NCBI RefSeq assembly: GCF_900162615.1
Contig: NZ_FUFN01000010.1
Coordinates: 1,618,149-1,682,148, forward strand
DNA length: 64,000 nt
Origin: Virgibacillus proomii
GTDB lineage: Bacteria; Bacillota; Bacilli; Bacillales; Amphibacillaceae
Reading direction: 5' to 3'
A program made the position numbers and the translations under genes. Of this stretch, positions 50,980-60,350 are shown in pieces (within the stretch, counting starts at the first letter, position 1; every line of letters starts with the position of its first letter). Under the pieces are notes generated by a model. The model was given only the letters and a program-made list of their open reading frames with translations. It was not told the DNA's origin and did no database searches.

Positions 50980-52173
50980 ATGTTAGATAAATTAAAGTAC
51001 TACGATTATACACTGATTATAACACCAATCCTTTTATCTGCATTCGGTCTAGTAATGATTTATAGTGCGAGTATGGTGTTTGCTGTTGTTCAAGGGTACC
51101 CGCCAACTTATTACTTAACACAGCAGGCTGTTCGATTTGGAATGGGTTTAGTAGGCTTTATTGTTTGCTCTGTTTTTCCTTATAGATACTATCAAAAATT
51201 AATTAAACTAATTATCTTAGGTGTGATATTATTACTAATAGCAGTACTACTATTTGGTTCAACTGTTAACAATGCTCAATCTTGGATTCTAGGAATTCAG
51301 CCTGCAGAGTTTGCTAAATTAGCATTAATTATGTATTTAGCATCTGTATATTCGAAAAAGCAGGAATATATTAATGAGTTTAATAGAGCAGTTTTACCTC
51401 CTCTTATTATTACTGGTTTTATATTAGCACTTATCACTATGCAACCAGATATTGGGACAGCTTCCATCGTGTTTTTGATTGCTTGTTCCGTCATTTTTAG
51501 TTCTGGCATACGCTTGAAGCATTTAGTTTTATTAATGTTTATTGGTATCGTGTTTGTATTGATTGCATTGCCATATATGATTACAGATGTGCGTATTGCT
51601 CGTTTTACGGGGGCATACCAACCCTTTGAAACTCCTGACTCTGATGGGTATCAGTTGATCCAGTCGTATGTTGCTATAGGTAATGGTGGACTTACTGGAG
51701 AGGGTCTTGGTCAAAGCGTTCAAAAATTAGGCTATTTAACGGAGGCACATACGGATTTTATTATGGCAATTGTCGCAGAGGAGCTTGGTTTTATCGGTGT
51801 GTTAATTGTTATTGGTATGCTTGCAATTATTGTCCTGCGAGGAATTTTTATATCTAGAAAAGCAAAGGACAGTTTCGGAGCATTGTTAGCGATTGGCATT
51901 TCGTGCATGGTAGGGATCCAAGCATTTATTAATTTAGGTGCAATTAGTGGCATACTACCTATTACAGGAGTACCTCTTCCGTTTGTAAGTTATGGTGGTT
52001 CATCTCTTTTGGTATTATTGACATCAATGGGGATTTTAAATAATATAGCTATGCAAATTAATAAAAGAGAAATGGAACCCACAGCAGAAAAGCAGTATAA
52101 TAATACAAAAGTATTACACACATATCAAGGAGGAAAAACATGGCACAACTCAAACAAATCAACAAAATTTTAG
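50980..52173 (+). CDS. ftsW: Peptidoglycan glycosyltransferase FtsW
   Basis: 397 residues from ATG 50980, after GGGAGAAGG. Ten-TM SEDS family: MIYSASMVFAVV, GIQPAEFAKLALIMYLA, ALITMQPDIGTASIV, AHTDFIMAIVAEELGFIG, GVPLPFVSYGGSSLL. FtsW polymerises glycan at the septum. Its last 34 bases overlap the start of pycA, whose SD lies inside ftsW. Confidence 0.95.
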   Translation: MLDKLKYYDYTLIITPILLSAFGLVMIYSASMVFAVVQGYPPTYYLTQQAVRFGMGLVGFIVCSVFPYRYYQKLIKLIILGVILLLIAVLLFGSTVNNAQSWILGIQPAEFAKLALIMYLASVYSKKQEYINEFNRAVLPPLIITGFILALITMQPDIGTASIVFLIACSVIFSSGIRLKHLVLLMFIGIVFVLIALPYMITDVRIARFTGAYQPFETPDSDGYQLIQSYVAIGNGGLTGEGLGQSVQKLGYLTEAHTDFIMAIVAEELGFIGVLIVIGMLAIIVLRGIFISRKAKDSFGALLAIGISCMVGIQAFINLGAISGILPITGVPLPFVSYGGSSLLVLLTSMGILNNIAMQINKREMEPTAEKQYNNTKVLHTYQGGKTWHNSNKSTKF

Positions 52174-55100
52174 TTGCCAATCGGGGGGAAATTGCAATTC
52201 GTGTATTTCGGGCATGTACCGAATTGAATATTCGCACGGTTGCTATTTATTCAAAAGAAGATTTAAGTGCTTATCATCGTTATAAAGCAGACGAATCCTA
52301 TTTGATTGGTGAAGGTAAAAAGCCAATCGATGCTTACTTGGATATTGAAGGAATTATTGCGTTAGCAAAACGAGTTGGGGTCGATGCTATTCATCCTGGC
52401 TACGGATTTTTATCAGAAAACATTCAGTTTGCTAAACGTTGTGAAGAAGAAGGAATTATTTTTATTGGTCCGACAAGCAAGCACTTGGACATGTTTGGAG
52501 ATAAAGTAAAGGCTCGTGAACAAGCTATAAAAGCAGGGCTGCCAATTATACCAGGAAGTGATGGACCAGTCCATTCATTAGAGGAAGTCGAGCAATTTGC
52601 TAATTCTCATGGTTTTCCAATCATTATTAAAGCTTCTCTAGGTGGCGGAGGACGTGGTATGCGGATTGTCCGCAGTAAAGAAGGCCTTGCTGAGGCATAT
52701 GACCGAGCTAAGTCAGAGGCTAGAGCCGCTTTTGGTAATGATGAAATATACTTAGAAAAGCTGATTGAACATCCGGAACATATAGAGGTACAAATTATTG
52801 GCGATGTTCATGGTAATATCGTTCATTTATATGAAAGGGATTGTTCCGTACAGCGAAGACATCAAAAGCTAGTGGAAGTGGCGCCTAGCACATCGTTGTC
52901 AGAAAAATTACGAGCAGATATTTGTGAAGCTGCCGTTAAATTAATGCGCAATGTGGAATATGTGAATGCGGGAACGGTTGAATTTTTAGTAACTGGAGAT
53001 CAATTTTTTTTCATTGAAGTAAATCCACGTATTCAAGTTGAACATACAATCACAGAAATGATCACAGGTATTGATATTGTTCAAACACAAATCAAGGTGG
53101 CGGAAGGTAGAAATTTACATGATTCATCCATTGATATTCCAGTACAGGAAAAAATTGTGACAAATGGTTATGCAATACAATGTCGTATTACAACAGAAGA
53201 TCCTTTGAACAATTTTATGCCTGATACTGGAAGAATTATGGCATATCGTTCTAGTGGTGGCTTTGGTGTTCGCTTAGATGCTGGCAACGCTTTTCAGGGT
53301 TCTGTCATTTCTCCGCATTATGATTCATTATTAGTAAAAGTATCAACTTGGGCAGTAACTTTTGAACAGGCTGCGCAAAAAATGGTCAGAAACTTAAAAG
53401 AATTTCGCATACGTGGAATTAAAACGAATATTCCTTTTTTAGAAAATGTAATTAGGCATAAAAAATTTTTAACAGGTGTTTATGATACCACTTTTGTCGA
53501 CAACACCCCTGAATTATTCGTATTTCCGAAGCGCAAGGACCGAGGAACTAAAATGCTCACGTATATTGCGAATACTACGGTTAATGGTGTTGATAAAGAT
53601 GGTAATAAAGAAAAGCCTGTGTTCACTAAATTGCAAATCCCACGGATCGATAAATCGAAGCCAATTCCAATAGGAACAAAGCAAATTTTGGACGAGTGTG
53701 GTCCTGAAGGGTTAGCTGCTTGGATGAAAGAGCAGAAAGAAGTATTATTAACGGATACAACCTTTCGTGATGCTCATCAATCATTATTAGCAACTAGAAT
53801 TAGGACAAAAGATTTATGTCGAATTGCTGAACCTACCGCCAGAATGTTGCCAAATTTGTTTTCTGTAGAGATGTGGGGCGGAGCAACCTTTGATGTTGCT
53901 TATCGCTTTTTAAAAGAAGACCCATGGGATCGATTATTAAAGCTGCGTGAAAGAATGCCGAATGTATTGTTGCAAATGCTGTTACGTGCGAGTAATGCAG
54001 TAGGTTATAAAAACTATCCAGACAATTTAATTAAAGAATTTGTTGAGAAGAGTGCAACAGCTGGAATCGACGTCTTTCGAATATTTGATAGTTTAAACTG
54101 GGTAGAAGGTATGAAGCTTGCTATAGAATCCGTTCGTAACAATGGTAAAATTGCTGAGGCAGCAATGTGTTATACGGGAAATATTTTAGATACTGGGCGC
54201 GCTAAATACGATGTGTCTTATTATAAAAATTTAGCTAAAGAACTTGAAAAATCCGGTGCACATATTTTAGGCATTAAAGATATGGCAGGTTTATTAAAAC
54301 CTGAAGCTGCATACCAATTAATTACAACCTTAAAAGAAACCGTTGACTTACCAATTCATTTACACACACATGATACTAGCGGAAACGGAATTTATTTATA
54401 CGCTCGGGCGATAGATGCGGGTGTTGATGCAGTTGATGTAGCAGCAAGTCCAATGGCTGGCTTGACCTCACAACCAAGTGCACAAACATTATATCATGCA
54501 TTAGAAGATCATGAGCGTCAGCCTAATATAAATGTAGATGCATATGAAAAGTTGTCGTATTATTGGGAAGGAATTCGTGAATATTACCGAGATTTTGAAA
54601 GTGGCATGAAAGCGCCACATACTGAGATTTATATGCATGAAATGCCTGGAGGGCAATATAGTAATTTATTGCAGCAGGCGAAGGCAGTAGGTCTTGGGGA
54701 TCGCTGGAATGAAGTGAAAACAATGTATAGACGGGTTAATGATATGTTTGGCGACATTGTAAAAGTAACTCCATCATCCAAAGTAATTGGTGATATGGCA
54801 TTATTTATGGTACAAAATAATCTAAATGAAGACGATATTTACGAGCGTGGAGAAACGATTGATTTCCCAGATTCGGTTATTGAATTTGCACAAGGTTATC
54901 TTGGACAACCTTACCAAGGCTTTCCACAAGAATTACAGCGAATTATTTTAAAAGGAAAAGAACCAATCAAGGTTCGTCCAGGGGAATTATTGGACCCAAT
55001 TGACTTTAACCAATTGAAAGAAACGCTATTCAAAACGTTGGATCGTCAAGTGACCAGTTTTGATCTCATCTCACATGCACTATATCCAAAAGTGTTTATG

Positions 55101-55583
55101 GAGTATCATAAATTCCATAGTAGATATGGGGATGTGTCGGTTTTAGATACACCAACTTTCTTTTATGGTATGTCACGTGGAGAAGTAATTGAAGTAGAAA
55201 TAGAACAAGGAAAAACATTAATTGTTAAGCTTGTATCTATTTCCGAACCGCGTGAAGATGGGACACGCGTTGTCTATTTTGAACTAAATGGACAGACAAG
55301 AGAAATTGTTGTAAAAGATCAAAGTATCCAATCAGAAGTAGAAATGCGCGCTAAAGCAGATAAAAGCAATGCAAAGCATATAGGTGCGACAATGCCTGGA
55401 ACGGTGCTCAAAGTGCTTTGTAATCAAGGAGATAAAGTAAACAAAGGAGATCATTTACTTATCAATGAAGCAATGAAAATGGAAACTACGGTTCAAGCTC
55501 CATATACGGGGCTCATCAAACAAGTGAATGTTAAAGAAGGAGATAGCATAGCAGTAGATGACTTACTGATTGTATTTGAATAG
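52140..55583 (+). CDS. pycA: Pyruvate carboxylase
   Basis: 1147 residues: biotin carboxylase (1-460; ASLGGGGRGMRIV, EVNPRIQVEHTITE), carboxyltransferase (about 530-830; DTTFRDAHQSLLATRIRT, HTHDTSGNG), allosteric/tetramerisation and BCCP domains with biotin Lys in NEAMKMETT (about 1113). Forms oxaloacetate from pyruvate, ATP and bicarbonate. SD AAGGAGG. In Bacillus its activity is raised by DarB, and in relatives the enzyme binds c-di-AMP directly. Confidence 0.98.
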   Translation: MAQLKQINKILVANRGEIAIRVFRACTELNIRTVAIYSKEDLSAYHRYKADESYLIGEGKKPIDAYLDIEGIIALAKRVGVDAIHPGYGFLSENIQFAKRCEEEGIIFIGPTSKHLDMFGDKVKAREQAIKAGLPIIPGSDGPVHSLEEVEQFANSHGFPIIIKASLGGGGRGMRIVRSKEGLAEAYDRAKSEARAAFGNDEIYLEKLIEHPEHIEVQIIGDVHGNIVHLYERDCSVQRRHQKLVEVAPSTSLSEKLRADICEAAVKLMRNVEYVNAGTVEFLVTGDQFFFIEVNPRIQVEHTITEMITGIDIVQTQIKVAEGRNLHDSSIDIPVQEKIVTNGYAIQCRITTEDPLNNFMPDTGRIMAYRSSGGFGVRLDAGNAFQGSVISPHYDSLLVKVSTWAVTFEQAAQKMVRNLKEFRIRGIKTNIPFLENVIRHKKFLTGVYDTTFVDNTPELFVFPKRKDRGTKMLTYIANTTVNGVDKDGNKEKPVFTKLQIPRIDKSKPIPIGTKQILDECGPEGLAAWMKEQKEVLLTDTTFRDAHQSLLATRIRTKDLCRIAEPTARMLPNLFSVEMWGGATFDVAYRFLKEDPWDRLLKLRERMPNVLLQMLLRASNAVGYKNYPDNLIKEFVEKSATAGIDVFRIFDSLNWVEGMKLAIESVRNNGKIAEAAMCYTGNILDTGRAKYDVSYYKNLAKELEKSGAHILGIKDMAGLLKPEAAYQLITTLKETVDLPIHLHTHDTSGNGIYLYARAIDAGVDAVDVAASPMAGLTSQPSAQTLYHALEDHERQPNINVDAYEKLSYYWEGIREYYRDFESGMKAPHTEIYMHEMPGGQYSNLLQQAKAVGLGDRWNEVKTMYRRVNDMFGDIVKVTPSSKVIGDMALFMVQNNLNEDDIYERGETIDFPDSVIEFAQGYLGQPYQGFPQELQRIILKGKEPIKVRPGELLDPIDFNQLKETLFKTLDRQVTSFDLISHALYPKVFMEYHKFHSRYGDVSVLDTPTFFYGMSRGEVIEVEIEQGKTLIVKLVSISEPREDGTRVVYFELNGQTREIVVKDQSIQSEVEMRAKADKSNAKHIGATMPGTVLKVLCNQGDKVNKGDHLLINEAMKMETTVQAPYTGLIKQVNVKEGDSIAVDDLLIVFE

Positions 55584-55613
55584 ATAGAATATATGATAAA
55601 AAGAAATAGTTTA

Positions 55614-55652
55614 ACCCCTTACAGGTACAAAGAGATCTGCTTGTAAGGGGTC
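55614..55652 (+). terminator. Terminator of pycA
   Basis: ACCCCTTACA pairs with TGTAAGGGGT, then CTTTAT; immediately joined to an alpha repeat. Confidence 0.8.
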
Positions 55653-55815
55653 TTTATCCCGCATCTAAGGTGCCGTAAGACTCCCACTTCAAGAGCCTTG
55701 AGTTGATACAAAAGGGTCTAAGTGGGAGAAAACGGCACCTAAATGCCCGATTCGTTCAAGCTAACATTCAGTAGGAGATGGAAGAAAACTCCTACTGAAT
55801 GAAGTTTCACTTTAT
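55651..55815 (+). repeat. Complete alpha-gamma repeat after pycA
   Basis: The clearest alpha: AGGTGCCGT (55668-55676) with ACGGCACCT (55732-55740), and CTCCCACTT (55681-55689) with AAGTGGGAG (55720-55728), both perfect. Gamma: ATTCAGTAGGAG (55766-55777) with CTCCTACTGAAT (55789-55800), tail to 55814. Confidence 0.9.
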
Positions 55816-55989
55816 CTATACGAAACTGTAAGTCTCTTTCTGCCATCGTTTAAAGTAATGGAACTGGCATAATTTGTGACATATTTTCACAATAAGTTAT
55901 AGATATCAAAAGGCTATCTCAGAAGATCCGTTCCATTTAGAATGTTTTTGATCACTTTTACTATTATGCGAACGTGATTTGTTTTGATA
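55816..55989. other. Gap before the ctaA terminator
   Basis: AT-rich spacer in the convergent pycA/ctaA gap; nothing recognised. Confidence 0.35.
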
Positions 55990-56036
55990 AATATAGGTCT
56001 TTTCCTTTCATATTTAAATAGGAAAAGACCTATATT
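55990..56036. terminator. Terminator of ctaA
   Basis: 17-bp perfect stem AATATAGGTCTTTTCCT / AGGAAAAGACCTATATT; U-rich within its arms in either direction. Confidence 0.88.
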
Positions 56037-56060
56037 ATAGTAGAGTAATAGCTGTTTCAC

Positions 56061-57005
56061 TTAGAGGGATTGTACATTTTCTTTGGTATCTATTTGTTCC
56101 GCATATTTTCTGCTTCTACTAGCTAATAATATAAAATAAGTCAACATTGCAAAATAAAGTGAGATAAATAAAGCGTGTAAAAGTGCAGTTCCCAGATGCA
56201 ATCTAGTGATGATTACCAATGCACCAAAAACTACTTGCAATGTGATTAATGCTAAAGAGATTCCCCAACCCCATGACATGATACGGTTATTTCGGTAATG
56301 ACGTATCATTCTAACAGCCAGAATTACTGTCCAAAGAAATAAAATTCCTGCTGCAAGCCGATGTCCCATTTGTATCCATTGCGGAACAGAATAGGCTGAA
56401 AACGCTAACGGCGCATTATTGTTACAAAATGGCCAACTTCCACAGACTAAATTTGCATTCGTATGTCGTACTAATGCACCAGTATAGACGACAAGTATCG
56501 TATATATAGTAATTGCGTAAATTTCCACTCGATGCGGTTTTTTAATGTGAAGTGAAGTGGTATCAAATTTTTTATCTACTTCAAATATAAGCAATGTTAA
56601 TAAAAAGATACCTGCAAATGAAACCAGAGAAATTCCAAAATGTGCTGCCAATACAGCATCTGACTGCCCCCACTTTACTGCTGCTGCACCTAACAGTGCT
56701 TGAAAAATTAAGAAGAACAAAGAAAAGAGAGACAGAAACTTTACTTCGCGAACATGTCCGATTTTTTTCCAAGCTAAAATTACTAGACCAACTACAGCAA
56801 TGCCAACAACCCCACTTACTAATCGATGACTTAATTCAATAATTAATTCGGGTGTTATTTCAGAGGGGATTAATTCATCTTCACATAATGGCCAGCTATC
56901 TCCACAACCATCTCCAGAATCTGTTTTCGTTACTAAGGCACCTCCCAGTAACACAAAGACCATCCCAAGTGTTGCAACTACAGATAACCACTTTAAGATT
57001 CTCAT
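56061..57005 (-). CDS. ctaA: Heme A synthase
   Basis: 314 residues, eight TM. SGDGCGDSWPLCEDE and NANLVCGSWPFCNNN carry the paired Cys; heme-ligand His in ELSHRLVSG, LAAHFGIS, QMGHRLAAG and LLHALFIS. CtaA oxidises heme O to heme A for the terminal oxidase. SD GGAGGC. Divergent from ctaB, as in Bacilli. Confidence 0.96.
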   Translation of the reverse strand: MRILKWLSVVATLGMVFVLLGGALVTKTDSGDGCGDSWPLCEDELIPSEITPELIIELSHRLVSGVVGIAVVGLVILAWKKIGHVREVKFLSLFSLFFLIFQALLGAAAVKWGQSDAVLAAHFGISLVSFAGIFLLTLLIFEVDKKFDTTSLHIKKPHRVEIYAITIYTILVVYTGALVRHTNANLVCGSWPFCNNNAPLAFSAYSVPQWIQMGHRLAAGILFLWTVILAVRMIRHYRNNRIMSWGWGISLALITLQVVFGALVIITRLHLGTALLHALFISLYFAMLTYFILLASRSRKYAEQIDTKENVQSL

Positions 57006-58255
57006 TATTTATAGCCTCCACTTTTAAACTATTTTTTTCGTATTAGGTTTTCTTAACCATTTTTAAATTTGCTGGAAACGAGTATCTATAACTAATAGTT
57101 AAAACTTTTATTACGACATATAATAGATAATTAATTTTTCACTGCATCTAGCAACGGGTTTTTTATTATCTAGAAATTTATATCCGTTTTCTGCATGTTA
57201 GATATCATTTAAAAGTAGCTTTGTCGTCTAGTTATACGATCAAGTAACGGTAAACTTCGATCTTCTTCCTATAATGGGCAACATTGCCACATCTTCTTTA
57301 TCCCGGATGTAAGGACCCGTATATTTCTCATTTCCAAAATGTGCTTATAATGTTACGAACAAGCTGAGAAAAACGGTTCCTAAATCCCCGATTCGTTTGG
57401 GTCAACAGGACAAGGAAAGCTGCGGCAGCAATACACCGACGCAGAAAAAGTGTTTTTCTTTTTCAAGGACAAGGAAAGCTTCTTGAATAGACATCGCGGT
57501 TTTTCAAGGACTCATCGAACTTCTTCATTAACTTGTTTTAATAGCACGTATTTTAATACATCCATTCCGCAAACAAGCTTGACTTCAACTACCCAGTTCT
57601 TTTTAACTTGTTAGACCACGATAATTATAAATAATTAGGGTAGAACGTTTTCAATTTTATTTCATTAGATTTAGTAAGAACATTACTTAAAGGCTAGTAA
57701 ATTAATGATAATATTAATGACCTAAAAAAAGCAATTAATTAGAAATGATTTTAAGGAGACATAAAGTCGTTACAGATAAATATGTAATGTAAACAAATGG
57801 TTGCTTTCACTTCAGGTACTAAGTTATATTATAGAAGGTCCGCCTGAAAATTGGAATGTATTCAAATTACAATGACTGTTTTTTCTGGAAACCAGTATCT
57901 ATCGTAACATGTTCTATTATTATTTTCACTATTAAAAAGAAAAAACGCTTGCAATGTTTTCGTTTGTTTGCTAGAAATAGTGTAGAGGGGAGTATGATAA
58001 GTTCTGTTTAGAAGATAAATAGGTGGTACATATTGGGACTTTTAATTATAATTATTCGCATTCGTAACAAATGGTTCACAAAAAAGTCACAAAAGGTTAC
58101 GAGATATGAAGTAAAATAGAAATGAAGCTTTATTTTGTAAGCAGTTATTAGAATGTAAAACTGTTCCATGATACAATGATGTTTGCTATCTATGGTAATT
58201 CATTAAGAACCATACATCATGCTTTTATTTTTGGCGCTTAAAGGGGGGATATGGA
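57006..58255. repeat. Long ctaA-ctaB divergent region with mosaic repeat
   Basis: 57170-57525 is a diverged composite: alpha about 57299-57400 (ATCCCGGATGTAAGG...ACGGTTCCTAAATCCCCGATTCG), then two beta units. 57525-57950 is AT-rich, no gene. Two candidate promoters for ctaB: TTGCAA-17-TAGAAA (about 57951-57979) and a TACAAT -10 at about 58173. TTCACAAA and GTCACAAA (58075-58094) are direct copies resembling ResD-type sites. Confidence 0.6.
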
Positions 58256-59200
58256 ATGGGAAAAGTTGAAACAACAGCTGCACACGTTGTTGGAAATGCT
58301 ACAGTATCCGGGGAACAGCGCTCAAATTCAGTATTGGCAGATATTAAATCATTAATTAAGATAGGTATTATTAATTCCAATTTGATTACTGTGTTTGCCG
58401 GTTTTTGGCTCGCATTATATTTTAGTGGACTTTCATTCATGGATCACATTGGGACATTCATTATAACCATGCTTGGAAGTGCACTTGTCATTGCTGGTGG
58501 ATGTATAATTAACAATTGGTTTGATGTCGATATTGATATTATTATGACCAGAACAAAAACTCGGCCAACGGTAACCGGTACAATTTCTTTGCAGACCGTA
58601 CTCATTTTAGGCATGCTTACTTCAGCGTTTGGGTTTGGTTTCTTGCTATTTACAACTATACAGGCAACATTATTTGCATTTATAGGTTGGTTTGTATACG
58701 TTGTTCTCTATACGATGTGGTCAAAACGAAAAACTACGTTAAATACAGCAATTGGAAGTTTGTCGGGAGCAGTTCCACCTTTAATTGGTTGGGCGGCAAT
58801 AGATCCGAATTTTCACATTGTTCCATTTGTTTTGTTTTTAATTATGTTTATTTGGCAAACACCACACTTTCTAGCACTAGCTATGCGAAAATCCAAAGAA
58901 TATAAAGCAGCAGGTATACCAATGTTGCCAGCAGTACATGGCTTTGCAATTACAAAACGGCAAATTGTTGTTTACATTGCTTGTTTACTACCACTGCCGT
59001 TTTATTTAGCTTCCTTAGGAACGGTATTTTTAATTGTAGCTACCGTATTAAATATCGTTTGGCTCGTAATCGGTATCAGTGGATTTTATGCTAAAAACGA
59101 TATTAAATGGGCTAATATCATGTTTGTTTATTCTTTAAACTATTTAACGATCTTCTTTTTGATGATGGTTATAGTAACTTGGAGTTCTCCATTTAGTTAA
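58256..59200 (+). CDS. ctaB: Protoheme IX farnesyltransferase (heme O synthase)
   Basis: 314 residues, UbiA family, about nine TM. Prenyl-diphosphate motif NNWFDVDIDIIMTRTKTRP and second motif region KRKTTLNTAIGSLSGAVPPLIGW. Adds farnesyl to heme B ahead of CtaA. ATG 58256 behind AAGGGGGGA. First gene of ctaBCDEFG. Confidence 0.96.
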   Translation: MGKVETTAAHVVGNATVSGEQRSNSVLADIKSLIKIGIINSNLITVFAGFWLALYFSGLSFMDHIGTFIITMLGSALVIAGGCIINNWFDVDIDIIMTRTKTRPTVTGTISLQTVLILGMLTSAFGFGFLLFTTIQATLFAFIGWFVYVVLYTMWSKRKTTLNTAIGSLSGAVPPLIGWAAIDPNFHIVPFVLFLIMFIWQTPHFLALAMRKSKEYKAAGIPMLPAVHGFAITKRQIVVYIACLLPLPFYLASLGTVFLIVATVLNIVWLVIGISGFYAKNDIKWANIMFVYSLNYLTIFFLMMVIVTWSSPFS

Positions 59201-59261
59201 TATTGTCCTTAATGAATTTAAAATATAAGGAGCATCAAGAAAAGAAAGAGAGGTATAGGTA

Positions 59262-60314
59262 ATGAAAGGTTGGATGGGAAAAATTAAAACGTTATCCCTG
59301 TTAAGTTTCCTTGCAGTCGTTTTAACTGGTTGTGGTAAGGAAAATTTAACAGCTCTAGTACCAAAGGGGTATGGTGCAGAGACTTCCATGGATTTAATTA
59401 TTCTATCGACAGCAATTATGACATTTGTCTTTGTAGTTGTCTTTGTTGTTTATTTGATTGCGATTATTCGCTTTCGTAAAAAGAAGGGGCAGGAGGATTA
59501 TATCCCTAACCAAGTAGAAGGGAGTAAAAAGCTTGAAACAATTTGGACAATAATACCAATTATCTTAGTGCTAATTCTAGCAGTACCGACCGTTGCAGCA
59601 ACTTTTGATTTAGCTGATGAATCAGGTAAAAAAGATGGTATTAATATTGATGTTACTGGAAACCAATATTGGTGGCATTTCAGCTATCCAAATGAAGAAA
59701 TTCAAACAAGCCAAGATTTATATATCCCTACTGGGGAAAAAGTATTCTTAAATATGAAATCAACTGATGTGATTCATTCTTTTTGGGTACCAAGTATATC
59801 AGGTAAAATGGACGTAAATCCTGAAAATGAAAATACGATGTATATTGAAGCCTATGAAGAAGGGGTTTATTGGGGCAAATGTGCTGAGCTTTGTGGTCCT
59901 TCCCATTCTTTAATGGACTTTAAAATAATAGCAGTTAGTCCGGAAGAATATGAAAAATGGGTTGAAGATATGCAAAGCGTAGATCCGAAAGCAGAACCGC
60001 AAAATGCAGTTGCTCAAGATGGAAAAGCAGCGTTTGAGGAAAATAACTGTATGGCGTGTCATGCAATTGGATCATCGCCGGCAGCAGTGGGGCCAAACTT
60101 AACAAACTTTGGTGACCGGTCAAGAATTGCTGGATTCCTTGAACCGACCAAGGAAAATCTGGTGAAATGGCTACAGGATCCGGAGTCAATTAAACCGGCT
60201 AACAAAATGACAGGTAATTACCCTAAACTGTCTGAAGAAGAAGCGGATAGCATAGCAGAATATCTACTGCAGTTGAAGCCTTCTGAGATAACACCAGAGA
60301 GTGCAGGGGAGTAA
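59262..60314 (+). CDS. ctaC: Cytochrome c oxidase subunit II with fused cytochrome c
   Basis: 350 residues. Lipobox LTGC at about 20-23, two TM, CuA site in WGKCAELCGPSHSLMDF with His in VIHSFWVPS, then a C-terminal cytochrome c domain with CMACH (about 265). This fusion defines caa3-type oxidases. Binds Cu and receives electrons outside the membrane. Confidence 0.96.
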   Translation: MKGWMGKIKTLSLLSFLAVVLTGCGKENLTALVPKGYGAETSMDLIILSTAIMTFVFVVVFVVYLIAIIRFRKKKGQEDYIPNQVEGSKKLETIWTIIPIILVLILAVPTVAATFDLADESGKKDGINIDVTGNQYWWHFSYPNEEIQTSQDLYIPTGEKVFLNMKSTDVIHSFWVPSISGKMDVNPENENTMYIEAYEEGVYWGKCAELCGPSHSLMDFKIIAVSPEEYEKWVEDMQSVDPKAEPQNAVAQDGKAAFEENNCMACHAIGSSPAAVGPNLTNFGDRSRIAGFLEPTKENLVKWLQDPESIKPANKMTGNYPKLSEEEADSIAEYLLQLKPSEITPESAGE

Positions 60315-60350
60315 AAACAAAGGATGGAACTTAAAAGGGAGGTTTATGAT

